DNA of 64,000 nucleotides, from contig NZ_SMRS01000008.1 of NCBI RefSeq assembly GCF_008368715.1, positions 62,001 to 126,000 of the forward strand, written 5' to 3'. Origin of the DNA: Nitrincola tapanii (lineage in GTDB: Bacteria; Pseudomonadota; Gammaproteobacteria; Pseudomonadales; Balneatricaceae). Below are positions 11,512 to 20,645 of this stretch, piece after piece. Each line of letters opens with the position of its first letter. The first letter of the stretch is position 1. Position numbers and translations under genes: made by a program. Under the pieces are notes generated by a model, which searched no databases, was not told the origin of the DNA, and worked only from the letters and a program-made list of their open reading frames with translations.

Positions 11512-12108
11512 TTAGTTCTGAACGCGACGAGTACCTTTGATTTCAACGTCTACACGACGGTCTGGACGCAAGCAAGCGATCAGCTCAGCACCACGGCCTG
11601 TGCAGTTTGCAACGGGAGAACGGCTACCCATAGAGCTAGTAGTCATCTTGCCAGCGTCAACGCCTGCATTGGCCAGAGCTGCAGCAACGGCGTCAGCACG
11701 ACGCTGAGACAGGCGATCGTTGTATGCCATGTTACCGATACGGTCAGCATGGCCTGTCAGGTGGATGCTTTCCAGAGTAGCCAGTGAGCCGATGTGGTTA
11801 ACGATAGTAGAAATATCGCCTACACGGGTGCTGTCAAAATCAAAGTATAAAGCGAATTTACGTTCGATATCAGCGATTTCTGGAGCAGGTGCTGGAGCTG
11901 GAGCGGGAGCTGGCTCAGCCTGAGCGACATAGCCTGCACAGCCAGGGATTGCTTTATCCTGTGACCAGAAAGAAGTCTGCCAGCACTCACCGAAACTGGT
12001 GCGCCATACAGTGTCACTGGAGTTAGTCAGGTAGCCAGAAGCGCCAGCATGTGCGGCAGATACGCCGAGAGACAGTGCCAGGCCTGCTGCAATAGCAAGT
12101 TTCTTCAT
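11512..12108 (-). CDS. OmpA-domain periplasmic/outer-membrane protein
   Basis: A 198-residue exported protein. The signal peptide is MKKLAIAAGLALSLGVSAAHA, then a short region with two cysteines (FGECWQTSF and AIPGCAGY) that may form a disulfide, then an alanine-proline linker (six AP units). The OmpA peptidoglycan-binding domain covers about residues 85-198 (YFDFDSTRVGD and GHADRIGNMAYNDRLSQRRADAV). There is no beta-barrel domain. It probably tethers the envelope to peptidoglycan. Three ATGs are stacked at the start; AAGGA lies 7 nt from the third (12108), the best spacing. I cannot assign a specific family name. Confidence 0.85.
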   Translation of the reverse strand: MKKLAIAAGLALSLGVSAAHAGASGYLTNSSDTVWRTSFGECWQTSFWSQDKAIPGCAGYVAQAEPAPAPAPAPAPEIADIERKFALYFDFDSTRVGDISTIVNHIGSLATLESIHLTGHADRIGNMAYNDRLSQRRADAVAAALANAGVDAGKMTTSSMGSRSPVANCTGRGAELIACLRPDRRVDVEIKGTRRVQN

Positions 12109-12266
12109 CATCATTTCCTTGTGCCAGGTTGGATGTTGGTCTTTTAGTTAAGTCTAGTCTATTTAAGCCGAATCTACCTTAACCTTAGATAAACGAGCCA
12201 CAGCTGCAGCCGTTAGAGCTAAATGGTTAAGTTTTACCCATCAGAGTATAACAGATCTCACCGTTA

Positions 12267-12566
12267 TCAGGGCAATACCTTCTTGTAGGGCTTGACCAAA
12301 ACATCTTTATAAACTCCAGCGGCTAGGTAGGGATCGGCTTGTGCCCAGGACTCTGCGGCTTGAAGTGATGCAAACTCCGCTACAATCAGGCTGCCGGTGA
12401 AGCCTGCAGGGCCTGGATCTTCGCTATCGATGGCAGGATGAGGGCCGGCTATCAGTAAGCGTCCTTCATTTTGCAGCTGTTTCAGGCGTTCAAGATGTTG
12501 AGGGCGAGCGGTCATTCGTGCTTCAAGGCTATTGGTCACATCGGTTGCCATGATGGCGTAATACAT
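12267..12566 (-). CDS. yciI: YciI family protein
   Basis: A 99-residue single-domain protein of the YciI dimeric alpha-beta barrel family, very close to E. coli YciI in pattern ([45 protein letters not shown]). The family contains a conserved His-Asp pair, here His24 of RPQHL and an aspartate in the SED or DPY stretches. Its cellular role is unknown. AAGGAG lies about 9 nt upstream of the ATG. It is divergent from the rnm/yciO/rluB set, with which it is often neighbours in gammaproteobacteria. Confidence 0.9.
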   Translation of the reverse strand: MYYAIMATDVTNSLEARMTARPQHLERLKQLQNEGRLLIAGPHPAIDSEDPGPAGFTGSLIVAEFASLQAAESWAQADPYLAAGVYKDVLVKPYKKVLP

Positions 12567-12695
12567 AAATAAGCTCCTTAATATAGGGTTTGTGCTCTAG
12601 AGTCTGGGTGATTTAGCGGCTGAAGTTGAACTAGATTCAGCATTATGGCGGTAACTGCAGTAGAATGAAAAAACATTTAAAGGCTGGGAAAAGTC

Positions 12696-13538
12696 ATGCA
12701 TTACGATCTACATCTGCATAGCAACGCATCAGATGGTGCTTTAGCGCCAACTGAATTGATCCAGTTATGTGCAAGTGAGTCTATCGAGTACCTAGCCATT
12801 ACGGATCATGACACCTGTCGAGGTTACGCTGAAGCACAGGCGGCGGCTACACAAGTAGGTATACACCTGTTTGCAGGCATTGAATTTACCTGTCTTTGGA
12901 AAGATCGTGTCATTCATGTGCTGGGATTGGGATTGGATTTAACGGTGCCCGCTTTGCAGCAATATATGGATGAGTTGGTTGATCTGCGTATGGAGCGTGC
13001 CGAGCGTATTGCAAATAAGCTGATTAAAAAAGGCTTGCCCGCAGATTTGTTAGCGCGAGTCTTAGCAAAAGCAGGTGAGGGACAAGTTGGACGCCCCCAC
13101 TTTGCATCCGTATTGGTCGAGTTGGGTGTGGTTGATTCTGAACAGGCGGCTTTTGAGAAGTATTTAGGTCAGAGTCGGCCCGGTCATGTGAAGGTTTTAT
13201 GGCCTGATTTGGCTCGAACGCTGGAGCTTATTCAGCAGTTAAAAGGCTTTTCGATCATTGCCCATCCGACCAAGTATCGATTTACCTTCACTAAACTGCG
13301 CGCGTTGGTAGATGACTTTATTCAACTAGGCGGTCAAGGAGTGGAAGTGAGCTATCCCGGGTTGAATCCAGATCAAGGAAAAGAGTTGCAACGTCTTGCC
13401 GCACAAAAAAATCTTTTACTCTCCGCCGGTAGTGATTTTCATTCGAAACAATCTGCTTGGTCCTACCCAGGTCGTTTTCCAAGTCTGGAGATGAGTGATC
13501 AACATGTGTTAATGCATTTAATCGAGGCGGCAGCCTAA
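12696..13538 (+). CDS. rnm: RNase AM / YciV-type PHP-domain phosphoesterase
   Basis: A 280-residue PHP-domain protein. The metal-binding motif HLH at residues 6-8 is followed by LAITDHDTC, FAGIEFT, IIAHPTKYR and a terminal GSDFH, the standard set of PHP metal ligands. The E. coli homologue (YciV, also called TrpH or RNase AM) is a 5'-3' exonuclease that matures rRNA 5' ends and acts on 3',5'-bisphosphate nucleotides. It leads a plus-strand run with yciO (37-bp gap), hns and rluB. TAGAAT at 12661 may be its -10 element, without a clear -35. Confidence 0.9.
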   Translation: MHYDLHLHSNASDGALAPTELIQLCASESIEYLAITDHDTCRGYAEAQAAATQVGIHLFAGIEFTCLWKDRVIHVLGLGLDLTVPALQQYMDELVDLRMERAERIANKLIKKGLPADLLARVLAKAGEGQVGRPHFASVLVELGVVDSEQAAFEKYLGQSRPGHVKVLWPDLARTLELIQQLKGFSIIAHPTKYRFTFTKLRALVDDFIQLGGQGVEVSYPGLNPDQGKELQRLAAQKNLLLSAGSDFHSKQSAWSYPGRFPSLEMSDQHVLMHLIEAAA

Positions 13539-13575
13539 GGGTGGCGCCTCGATCTGGATATTTAAAGAGGATGAT

Positions 13576-14193
13576 ATGAGTCAGTTCTTTCAAATTCATG
13601 CGGAAAATCCGCAAAAACGCTTGATCGCACAAGCGGTTGAAATTCTAAGGCAGGGTGGGGTTGTGGCCTATCCAACCGACTGTGCTTATGCCTTGGGGTG
13701 TTGTCTTGAAGATAAAAAAGCGATGGAACGTATCAAGCAAATTCGTCAGTTAGACGATAAACACAATTTCACGCTGGTCTGTAAGGATCTGTCTGAAATC
13801 GCAACCTACGCAAAAGTGGATAATAGTGTGTATCGTTTATTAAAAGCGCATACACCGGGTGCTTATACATTTATCCTGAATGCAACCAGTGAAGTACCCA
13901 GACGCTTGTTGCATCCTAAGCGTCGAACGATAGGGATGCGTGTGCCTGATAATCCGATCGTACAAGCATTATTAGACCAGCTTGGCGAACCGATTATGAG
14001 TACCTCATTAATTATGCCTGGTGATGAATTGCCTTTAACCGATCCATATGAAATGCGCGATCTATTACAGCATCATGTCGATTTGATCATTGATGGCGGG
14101 TTTTGTGGTATGGAAGCGACGACGGTAGTCAATTTAACCGGTGAGGCTCCAGAGATTGTGCGTTTAGGGGCGGGAGATCCCAGCATTTTTTAA
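13576..14193 (+). CDS. yciO: YciO, Sua5/YrdC-family protein
   Basis: A 205-residue protein of the Sua5/YrdC/YciO fold that makes threonylcarbamoyl-AMP for the t6A tRNA modification. The substrate pocket is recognisable: VVAYPTDCAYALGC, IKQIRQLDDKHNFTLVCKDLSE, PGAYTFIL, RRTIGMRVP, STSLIMPG. It ends like E. coli YciO (206 residues) and lacks the extra Sua5 domain. YciO itself has weaker or uncertain activity compared with TsaC. It follows rnm as in E. coli. AGAGGATGAT upstream of the ATG supplies the ribosome-binding site. Confidence 0.92.
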   Translation: MSQFFQIHAENPQKRLIAQAVEILRQGGVVAYPTDCAYALGCCLEDKKAMERIKQIRQLDDKHNFTLVCKDLSEIATYAKVDNSVYRLLKAHTPGAYTFILNATSEVPRRLLHPKRRTIGMRVPDNPIVQALLDQLGEPIMSTSLIMPGDELPLTDPYEMRDLLQHHVDLIIDGGFCGMEATTVVNLTGEAPEIVRLGAGDPSIF

Positions 14194-14222
14194 TAAAATA
14201 AAAAATATTGCTCGGCTTAATA

Positions 14223-14250
14223 TTGCATTCGTTGAGTTGTTATTGATAAT
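14223..14250 (+). promoter_or_regulatory. Putative hns promoter
   Basis: TTGCAT (14223-14228) and GATAAT (14245-14250) are separated by 16 bp in the AT-rich gap between yciO and hns, about 35 bp from the ATG. This suggests hns has its own promoter. Confidence 0.4.
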
Positions 14251-14286
14251 TGTCCCGAGACTTAATAAAAAAGGAAACCTACCAAA

Positions 14287-14682
14287 ATGTCCGACATTAT
14301 CAAAATTTTGACACGTAAAAACTCTCTGCGTAAACAATGCCAAGAGCTTTCTGCTCTGGACATCGAAAAAATCATTACCGATTTGCAAGAGATTTTGGTC
14401 GAGCGTCAGGAAGATGAGGCGCGTCGTGAAGCTGAAGAGCGTCAGCGCGTAGAAAAAATCGAGAAAATCCGTCTAGCAATGAAAGAAGCGGGTATCGATT
14501 TGGCAGATCTGGCCGATTTAGTGGATGCACCTTCACGTAAGGTGGTAAAAGCTAAATATGTGATTACCGATGCGGAAGGCCAGCAGCATGAGTGGTCGGG
14601 CCGTGGTCGTACTCCTGTTGTTTTCCAGGAGTATATGTCAGCGCGTGGTATTTCTAAGGATCAATTGCCGACTCTCGATTAA
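14287..14682 (+). CDS. hns: H-NS family nucleoid protein
   Basis: A 131-residue H-NS-like protein that binds AT-rich DNA and silences transcription. Residues 1-60 form the oligomerisation coiled coil (LRKQCQELSALDIEKIITDLQ, then a charged E/R-rich helix). A linker (DAPSRKVVKAKY) follows, then the C-terminal DNA-binding domain with the core hook WSGRGRTP at about residues 105-112. AGGAAA lies before the ATG. The gene sits alone between yciO and rluB with AT-rich DNA upstream, an unusual place for hns. Confidence 0.92.
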   Translation: MSDIIKILTRKNSLRKQCQELSALDIEKIITDLQEILVERQEDEARREAEERQRVEKIEKIRLAMKEAGIDLADLADLVDAPSRKVVKAKYVITDAEGQQHEWSGRGRTPVVFQEYMSARGISKDQLPTLD

Positions 14683-14720
14683 GTGAGTGGCTTGGATTCT
14701 GAGTATTTAAGGTAGCGTCA

Positions 14721-15641
14721 ATGAATAGTGAAAAGTTACAAAAAGTATTGGCGCGCTCCGGATTAGGCTCACGTCGTGAGATGGAGCGTTGGATAGAAGA
14801 AGGGCGAGTCACGTTAAATGGCGAGCTTGCCCGGTTAGGGGATCGAGTAGGTGAGTCAGATCGTGTAGTCGTCGATGGGCGTCAAATCGATTTGATCTTG
14901 GCCGATGCTCAACCTCGGCGCGTACTCATGTACAACAAGCCGTTGGGTGAAGTGTGTACGCGTCATGATCCAGAAGGGCGGCCGACGGTCTTTGCCTCCT
15001 TGCCACCCTTGCAAAACGGTCGTTGGATTGTCATCGGGCGTTTGGATATCAACACCACGGGTTTATTGCTGTTCACGACGGATGGTGAGTTGGCAAACCG
15101 TTTAATGCACCCCTCTGCGCAGATCGACCGTGAATACGCAGCGCGTGTGCTCGGAGAGGTCTCAGACGAGATGCTGGAGCGACTCAAGCAGGGAGTGTTG
15201 CTCGAGGATGGTATGGCGCGCTTTACCGATGTGCGCTTCTTTGATGGTGAAGGTGCGAATAAATGGTTCCATTGCGTACTGATGGAAGGGCGCAATCGTG
15301 AGGTTCGTCGTCTCTGGGAGTCCCAGGGTATTCAGGTCAACCGTCTGAAGCGTGTGCGTTTTGGCCCGGTTTTCTTACCTAGTGATGTTAAGGTCGGGAC
15401 TTGGCGCGAGTTGACGCATAAGGAATGCAATATATTGGCGGCGGAAGTGGACTTGCCGCCGGCACCTTGGTTGGAAACACGTACTCCGCAGCAGCGTTTA
15501 GATGCAGAGCGTCGTTTTAAAAAGCAAAAAGTACGTCAGCGTGCGGATGGCCCCACTCCTAATGCTGAAACCAAACCGACTAAGAAGCCAGCGAAAAAAG
15601 CGCGTTCAGTTGGCCGTCGCAGCCCGCGTGGACGTGGCTAA
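14721..15641 (+). CDS. rluB: 23S rRNA pseudouridine(2605) synthase
   Basis: Isomerises U2605 of 23S rRNA. The protein has an N-terminal S4 RNA-binding domain (residues 3-60, LQKVLARSGLGSRREMERWI). The RsuA/RluB catalytic domain follows, with catalytic Asp109 in GRLDINTTGLLLFT and the later motif MEGRNREVRRLW. A basic K/R/P-rich tail covers residues 260-306 (KPTKKPAKKAR, SVGRRSPRGRG), as in many RluB proteins. Total length is 306 residues. It is the last gene of the rnm-yciO-hns-rluB run and is convergent with yciK. Confidence 0.93.
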   Translation: MNSEKLQKVLARSGLGSRREMERWIEEGRVTLNGELARLGDRVGESDRVVVDGRQIDLILADAQPRRVLMYNKPLGEVCTRHDPEGRPTVFASLPPLQNGRWIVIGRLDINTTGLLLFTTDGELANRLMHPSAQIDREYAARVLGEVSDEMLERLKQGVLLEDGMARFTDVRFFDGEGANKWFHCVLMEGRNREVRRLWESQGIQVNRLKRVRFGPVFLPSDVKVGTWRELTHKECNILAAEVDLPPAPWLETRTPQQRLDAERRFKKQKVRQRADGPTPNAETKPTKKPAKKARSVGRRSPRGRG

Positions 15642-15668
15642 ACTCCTTCCTATGCTATTGGCATAAGC

Positions 15669-15695
15669 CAGGGTTCAGGCTTGACCTGAACCCTG
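15669..15695. repeat. Perfect 11-bp hairpin at the rluB/yciK junction
   Basis: CAGGGTTCAGG (15669-15679), a 5-nt loop, then CCTGAACCCTG (15685-15695). The stem covers the last codons and the stop of yciK. No T-tract follows on either strand, so it is not a standard intrinsic terminator, although it could stabilise both mRNA 3' ends or assist termination. Confidence 0.5.
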
Positions 15696-16430
15696 TGCAT
15701 CTAAAGATTGACCTTTAACACCACGACTATCCGGTCCCATTAAATAAAGATAAAGAGGCATAATCTCTTTCGGAGTCGGATTGTTTTCAGGATTTTCTGC
15801 AGGATAAGCATACGCACGCATGCGTGTACGCGTTGCTCCTGGGTTGATTGCATTCACGCGAAGTTGAGGGTTATTTTCTATTTCGTCGGCTAAAACCTGC
15901 ATCATCCCTTCAATTGCAAATTTAGAGACGGCGTACGCCCCCCAGAAGGCTTTGCCCTGACGGCCTACACTGGAGCTGGTAAAGAGAATCGAGGCATCGT
16001 CAGAGGCCTGTAGCAGGGGCATGAGAATCTGGGTCAGCATAAAGGGCGCATGCACATTCACCTGCATCACCTGATTCCAGATAACCGGGTCGTAGTTCTC
16101 TAAAGGAGTGCGTACGCCCAAGATGCCAGCATTATGCAGGATGCCGTCTAGGCGTCCGAATTCTTGATGAAGTGTGTTGCAGAGTTCGATGTAATCATGT
16201 TCAGTCGCAGTTTCTAGGTTCATAGGGACGATGGCCGCCTGTGGATAACCCGCTGCTTCAATTTCATCATAGAGAGATTCTAGAAACTCTAGTGTTTTTC
16301 CGAGCAGGATGACAGTCGCGCCGTGCGCAGCATATTGGCGAGCCGCTTCACGTCCAATGCCATCACCTGCGCCAGTCACTAAAATGATACGATCTTTGAG
16401 CAAATCCTGCGGTGCTGTGTACTGAAACAT
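15675..16430 (-). CDS. yciK: YciK-type short-chain dehydrogenase/reductase
   Basis: A 251-residue SDR enzyme. The NAD(P)-binding motif TGAGDGIG lies at about residues 19-26, NAG at about 100, and the catalytic triad is in FTSSSVGRQGKAFWGAYAVSK (Ser, Tyr, Lys). The C-terminal PGATRTRM and the sequence pattern match YciK, whose substrate is unknown. It starts 3 bp after the mupP stop, in the minus-strand run ubiG-mupP-yciK. This order is the one found in pseudomonads. Confidence 0.9.
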   Translation of the reverse strand: MFQYTAPQDLLKDRIILVTGAGDGIGREAARQYAAHGATVILLGKTLEFLESLYDEIEAAGYPQAAIVPMNLETATEHDYIELCNTLHQEFGRLDGILHNAGILGVRTPLENYDPVIWNQVMQVNVHAPFMLTQILMPLLQASDDASILFTSSSVGRQGKAFWGAYAVSKFAIEGMMQVLADEIENNPQLRVNAINPGATRTRMRAYAYPAENPENNPTPKEIMPLYLYLMGPDSRGVKGQSLDAQGSGQA

Positions 16431-16433
16431 AAT

Positions 16434-17138
16434 TTAAGCCTTATGAATGTTCTCGCCAGAAAATGAAAGCCCAATAGAAGTGAGAGAGTCTAGCAGGGGG
16501 AGGAGTTGCTGCGAACAGTCTACGGCAAAATCACTACACCAGCTGAGAGGGTCTTCTCCTAGTTCCAGATAACCATAGCCTGCTGCAATTGTGCGCATCC
16601 CCGCGGAACGACCTGCCACGATGTCGCGTTCATGATCACCCACATAGAGCGAATGCTCGCAACGACTACGCGTTTGTTGGCAGGCGAGGAATAAGCCCTC
16701 GGGATCGGGCTTAGTACGTGAAACATCTTCTGGGCAGATCAGGGTATGGCAGCGCTGTGTCAGCTTGAGTGCTTCTAGGATCGGTTGGCTGTAGCGAGCC
16801 GGTTTATTGGTGACGATTCCCCAAGTGATTTCGTGTGCTTCCAGCCAGTTGAGTAGCGCTTGAATGCCAGGAAAAAGCTGACTATCGACCACGGGGTTAG
16901 CGGCATATTCATCGAGCATCCAGCTCAAGAGTTGTTCTTGGCGTGAGAGGCTAAGCTCAGGAAAAGCAGAGCGGATCACCGCGGCACCGCCGTGGGAGAC
17001 CGAGGGGCGCAGAGCCGCGTACGCGATGGGTTGCATGCCTTCCTGCGCGCGTAGTTGGTTCACTAGGCGATGAAAGTCGGGGGCTGAATCAATGAAGGTG
17101 CCGTCTAGGTCAAAAAATACCGCATCCAGCTTGCTCAC
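16434..17138 (-). CDS. mupP: N-acetylmuramic acid 6-phosphate phosphatase (MupP), HAD family
   Basis: A 234-residue HAD hydrolase. Motif I is [14 protein letters not shown] (nucleophile and acid aspartates in DLDGT), motif II is in IVTNKP, motif III lysine is near RTKPDPEG, and motif IV is [16 protein letters not shown]. By sequence alone it could be a phosphoglycolate phosphatase (gph). The position between ubiG and yciK is that of mupP in Pseudomonas, an enzyme of the cell-wall recycling route leading to UDP-MurNAc. The start overlaps the ubiG stop by 4 bases (ATGA). Confidence 0.8.
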   Translation of the reverse strand: MSKLDAVFFDLDGTFIDSAPDFHRLVNQLRAQEGMQPIAYAALRPSVSHGGAAVIRSAFPELSLSRQEQLLSWMLDEYAANPVVDSQLFPGIQALLNWLEAHEITWGIVTNKPARYSQPILEALKLTQRCHTLICPEDVSRTKPDPEGLFLACQQTRSRCEHSLYVGDHERDIVAGRSAGMRTIAAGYGYLELGEDPLSWCSDFAVDCSQQLLPLLDSLTSIGLSFSGENIHKA

Positions 17139-17857
17139 ATCTCCTCCGGTTTTTGACAGGCGATCATATAATTAACATCCACATCACGCGGATTGAGGCG
17201 GTATTCACGTGTCAGTGGGTTGTATACCAGTCCGGTCATTTCGATGAGGTTTAGGCCGCTGTTGCGCACCCATTCGGCCAGCTCAGCAGGCTTAACAAAT
17301 TTGCTGAACTCATGCGTGCCTTGTGGTACCAGTTTAAGCAGGCGCTCGGCAGCGAGGATGGCAAAGAGGTAGCTTTTAGGATTGCGATTTAGGGTGGATA
17401 AAAAGAGATAACCACCCGGTTTGACCATTTGAGCGCAGGCTTTCACGACCGATGCAGGATCAGGCACATGCTCGATCATCTCCATGCAGGTGACGATATC
17501 AAAACTTTCTGGGTGCTCAAGCGCCATCTCTTCGGCAGTAATGCGTTGATAGCGCACTTGAGCTCCGCTTTCTAAACCATGCAGTTTGGCGACCTTGAGA
17601 GGGGCTTCACCCATATCAATACCGGTCACCTCGGCGCCTCTCAGAGCCATGGACTCCGATAGGATGCCGCCTCCACAACCTACATCCAGAACACGCTTGC
17701 CAGCCAGTTGAGCAATGCGGTCAATGAAACCCACCCGTAGCGGGTTGATGTCATGTAAGGGTTTGAATTCACTATTGCGATCCCACCAACGACTGGCCAG
17801 TTCTTCAAACTTGGCAATTTCCGCCGGATCCAGATTTAAGCGATTGGGCTGGCTCAT
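17135..17857 (-). CDS. ubiG: Ubiquinone biosynthesis O-methyltransferase
   Basis: Performs both O-methylations of ubiquinone synthesis using S-adenosylmethionine. The 240 residues match E. coli length. The N-terminus has [30 protein letters not shown] motif I is [13 protein letters not shown], followed by [15 protein letters not shown] and [12 protein letters not shown] start at the ATG at 17857; the upstream in-frame TTG (17869) adds four poorly supported residues. It heads the minus-strand operon ubiG-mupP-yciK and is divergent from gyrA. Confidence 0.95.
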   Translation of the reverse strand: MSQPNRLNLDPAEIAKFEELASRWWDRNSEFKPLHDINPLRVGFIDRIAQLAGKRVLDVGCGGGILSESMALRGAEVTGIDMGEAPLKVAKLHGLESGAQVRYQRITAEEMALEHPESFDIVTCMEMIEHVPDPASVVKACAQMVKPGGYLFLSTLNRNPKSYLFAILAAERLLKLVPQGTHEFSKFVKPAELAEWVRNSGLNLIEMTGLVYNPLTREYRLNPRDVDVNYMIACQKPEEM

Positions 17858-17909
17858 GCTGTCTCTCAATCAGTTCTTTACGAAGTTGGATTCTAGCACC
17901 CATAGCAGA

Positions 17910-17938
17910 GGTGAGTCAGCGTATCTTTATGTTACAAT
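17910..17938 (+). promoter_or_regulatory. Putative gyrA promoter with extended -10
   Basis: TGTTACAAT (17930-17938) is an extended -10 element. The -35 region (17910-17915) is weak, which fits an extended -10 promoter. It lies about 65 bp before the gyrA ATG. Confidence 0.45.
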
Positions 17939-18003
17939 TGCCGGCTAATCCGATGCCGCTTTCTGGGCATCTTATGCATACCGAATCAAGGAACGCCGAG
18001 CGA

Positions 18004-20616
18004 ATGGGTGATTTAGCCAAAGAAGTTCTGCCAGTTAATATTGAAGATGAGCTGAAACAGTCCTACCTCGACTATGCCATGAGTGTCATTGTCGGCCGTG
18101 CTTTGCCCGATGTCCGTGATGGCCTCAAGCCTGTGCATCGCCGGGTATTGTTTGCCATGCACGAATTGGGTAATGACTGGAACAAAGCTTACAAAAAATC
18201 GGCACGTGTGGTCGGGGATGTCATCGGTAAATACCATCCTCATGGCGACAGTGCGGTTTACGATACGATCGTACGTATGGCGCAGGATTTCTCCATGCGC
18301 GCCCCGCTGGTGGATGGTCAGGGCAACTTCGGTTCTGTAGACGGTGATAGCGCAGCAGCGATGCGTTATACCGAAATCCGTATGGCTAAGATCGCACATG
18401 AACTTCTAGCCGATCTGGATAAAGAAACCGTCGATTTTGTGGATAACTATGACGGTACCGAGCGTATTCCTGCGGTTTTGCCAACCCGAGTGCCCAATCT
18501 GCTGGTGAATGGCTCTTCCGGAATTGCGGTCGGCATGGCGACCAACATACCCCCTCATCATTTAGGTGAGGTGGTTCGAGGCTGTTTAGCCTTGATCGAA
18601 AACCCTGATCTGACCATTGATGAGTTGATGGAGTTTATTCCGGGTCCCGATTTCCCAACGGGCGGCATCATCAATGGTCGAGCCGGTATTGTGCAGGCGT
18701 ATCGAACTGGGCGTGGCCGTATTTATGTACGGGCTAAGCATCATGTTGAGGACAATCCGCGTAATGGGCGTCCGATGCTGGTGATCACGGAGATCCCTTA
18801 TCAGCTGAACAAGGCACGCACGATTGAAAAAATCGCCGAGCTGGTGAAAGAGAAAAAACTGGAAGGGATCAGTGAGCTGCGTGATGAGTCGGATAAGGAC
18901 GGTATGCGTATCGTCATCGAGTTGCGCCGTGGTGAAGTCCCCGAAGTTATCATTAATAATCTCTTTACCCAAACTCAGCTGCAAAGTGTGTTTGGTATCA
19001 ATATGGTGGCCTTGGTCGATGGCCAGCCTAAGACGCTTGATCTCAAGTCGATGCTGGAATGTTTTATTGTGCATCGTCGAGAAGTGGTCACACGTCGTAC
19101 CGTTTATGAACTGCGTAAAGCGCGTGAACGTGCGCATGTTTTGGAAGGTTTGGCGATCGCTTTGGCCAATATCGACCCGGTGATTCAGCTGATTAAAGAA
19201 TCACCGACACCCGCGGATGCACGTGAGCGTTTGATTGCGACCCCTTGGCTGCCAGGAAATGTTCTGGAGATGCTGGCGCAGGCGGGTGAGGATGCATGCC
19301 GTCCTGATGATCTTGAGCCTCAGTTTGGTTTGCGTGAAGGACGCTATTACCTGTCGCCAGCGCAGGCCCAGGCGATTCTGGAGCTGCGTCTGCATCGTTT
19401 GACGGGCCTAGAACATGAAAAACTCATTGCTGAATACCGTGCGCTGATCGATAAAATCGCTGAACTCTTGCATATCCTAGGTTCGCGTGAGCGCTTGATG
19501 GAAGTGATTCGTGAGGAGCTGGAAGCGATCGTCGCCGAGTACGCCGATACCCGTCGTACGGAAATTATGGCATCACAGCAAGATCTCACCGTTGCTGATT
19601 TAATCACCGAAGAAGATATGGTGGTGACGTTTTCGCATGCAGGTTATGCCAAGACCCAACCTCTGACCGATTATCAGGCTCAGCGCCGTGGCGGTAAGGG
19701 CAAGTCTGCAACTGCGATGAAAGATGAGGATTTTATTGAGCATCTACTCATTGCGAATACACATGACACGATTCTCTGCTTCACTAGCCGTGGCAAGGTG
19801 TACTGGCTCAAAGTGTATGAAATTCCACCGGCTAGCCGTGCGTCGCGTGGGCGGCCTATCGTGAATATCTTGCCTTTAGAGGAAGAGGAGCGGATTACCG
19901 CGATTCTGCCGATCAAGGAGTTTGACGCTGATCGTTTTATCTTTATGGCGACGGCGCAAGGTACGGTGAAAAAGACGCCGCTGCAAAGTTTTGCACGTCC
20001 ACGTAGCAGTGGTCTGATTGCGCTGGATATCCTCGAAGGTGATCGCCTGATAGGGGCTTCCATCACCACTGGCCAAGACGATGTCATGCTGGTGACCCGT
20101 TCGGGTAAAGCGATACGCTTCCATGAAGACGATGTGCGTCAGATGGGTCGTACGGCCCGTGGTGTTCGCGGTGTACGTCTGTTGAGCGAAGAGGATCAGG
20201 TGATTGCGCTGATCATTCCGCAACCTGAAGGGAAGGTCCTTACAGCCTCAGAAAAGGGCTATGGCAAACAAACCCCAATCACCGAATTTCCGCTGCGTGG
20301 ACGTGGTGGTCAAGGGGTGATTGCGATGCAGTGCACTGAGCGTAATGGTGCTTTGGCGGGAGCGGTTCAAGTCTTTGATGGCGATGGTGTGATGTTGATC
20401 AGTAACCGTGGCACCTTAGTACGTACCCGTGTGGCTGAAATCTCCCAGCTCGGTCGTAACACCCAAGGGGTGATGCTGATTCGTTTGAGCGAGGATGAGC
20501 AGTTAGTCGGCTTGGCCCGTATCGAGGAACCGGAAGAGTCGGATGAGGTGGTATTGACAGAAGTTGACGTCACCCCCGCAGCCGATGACTCAGATCTATC
20601 TTCAACCGATGTTTGA
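18004..20616 (+). CDS. gyrA: DNA gyrase subunit A
   Basis: Introduces negative supercoils with GyrB. The 870 residues comprise the winged-helix/tower/coiled-coil breakage-reunion domain (1-520) with catalytic Tyr122 (MRYTE), then the C-terminal beta-pinwheel carrying the GyrA box QRRGGKG. The quinolone-resistance region reads [10 protein letters not shown] with Ser83 and Asp87, the susceptible residues. I choose the ATG at 18004, which gives [20 protein letters not shown]; upstream in-frame starts add non-conserved sequence. A terminator-like hairpin spans its stop codon, 30 bp before serC. Confidence 0.97.
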   Translation: MGDLAKEVLPVNIEDELKQSYLDYAMSVIVGRALPDVRDGLKPVHRRVLFAMHELGNDWNKAYKKSARVVGDVIGKYHPHGDSAVYDTIVRMAQDFSMRAPLVDGQGNFGSVDGDSAAAMRYTEIRMAKIAHELLADLDKETVDFVDNYDGTERIPAVLPTRVPNLLVNGSSGIAVGMATNIPPHHLGEVVRGCLALIENPDLTIDELMEFIPGPDFPTGGIINGRAGIVQAYRTGRGRIYVRAKHHVEDNPRNGRPMLVITEIPYQLNKARTIEKIAELVKEKKLEGISELRDESDKDGMRIVIELRRGEVPEVIINNLFTQTQLQSVFGINMVALVDGQPKTLDLKSMLECFIVHRREVVTRRTVYELRKARERAHVLEGLAIALANIDPVIQLIKESPTPADARERLIATPWLPGNVLEMLAQAGEDACRPDDLEPQFGLREGRYYLSPAQAQAILELRLHRLTGLEHEKLIAEYRALIDKIAELLHILGSRERLMEVIREELEAIVAEYADTRRTEIMASQQDLTVADLITEEDMVVTFSHAGYAKTQPLTDYQAQRRGGKGKSATAMKDEDFIEHLLIANTHDTILCFTSRGKVYWLKVYEIPPASRASRGRPIVNILPLEEEERITAILPIKEFDADRFIFMATAQGTVKKTPLQSFARPRSSGLIALDILEGDRLIGASITTGQDDVMLVTRSGKAIRFHEDDVRQMGRTARGVRGVRLLSEEDQVIALIIPQPEGKVLTASEKGYGKQTPITEFPLRGRGGQGVIAMQCTERNGALAGAVQVFDGDGVMLISNRGTLVRTRVAEISQLGRNTQGVMLIRLSEDEQLVGLARIEEPEESDEVVLTEVDVTPAADDSDLSSTDV

Positions 20617-20631
20617 GCATCGGTCTTTTTT
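20605..20631 (+). terminator. Intrinsic terminator spanning the gyrA stop
   Basis: ACCGATG (20605-20611) pairs with CATCGGT (20618-20624) across a 6-nt loop containing the TGA stop. A C and six T residues (20626-20631) follow. It lies between gyrA and serC. Confidence 0.65.
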
Positions 20632-20645
20632 CAGGCAGAAATAAG

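Noticed and set aside
17911-18003. Longer gyrA start upstream of 18004
   Set aside because: The extra 31 residues are not conserved and would include the promoter region; the ATG at 18004 gives the exact family N-terminus.
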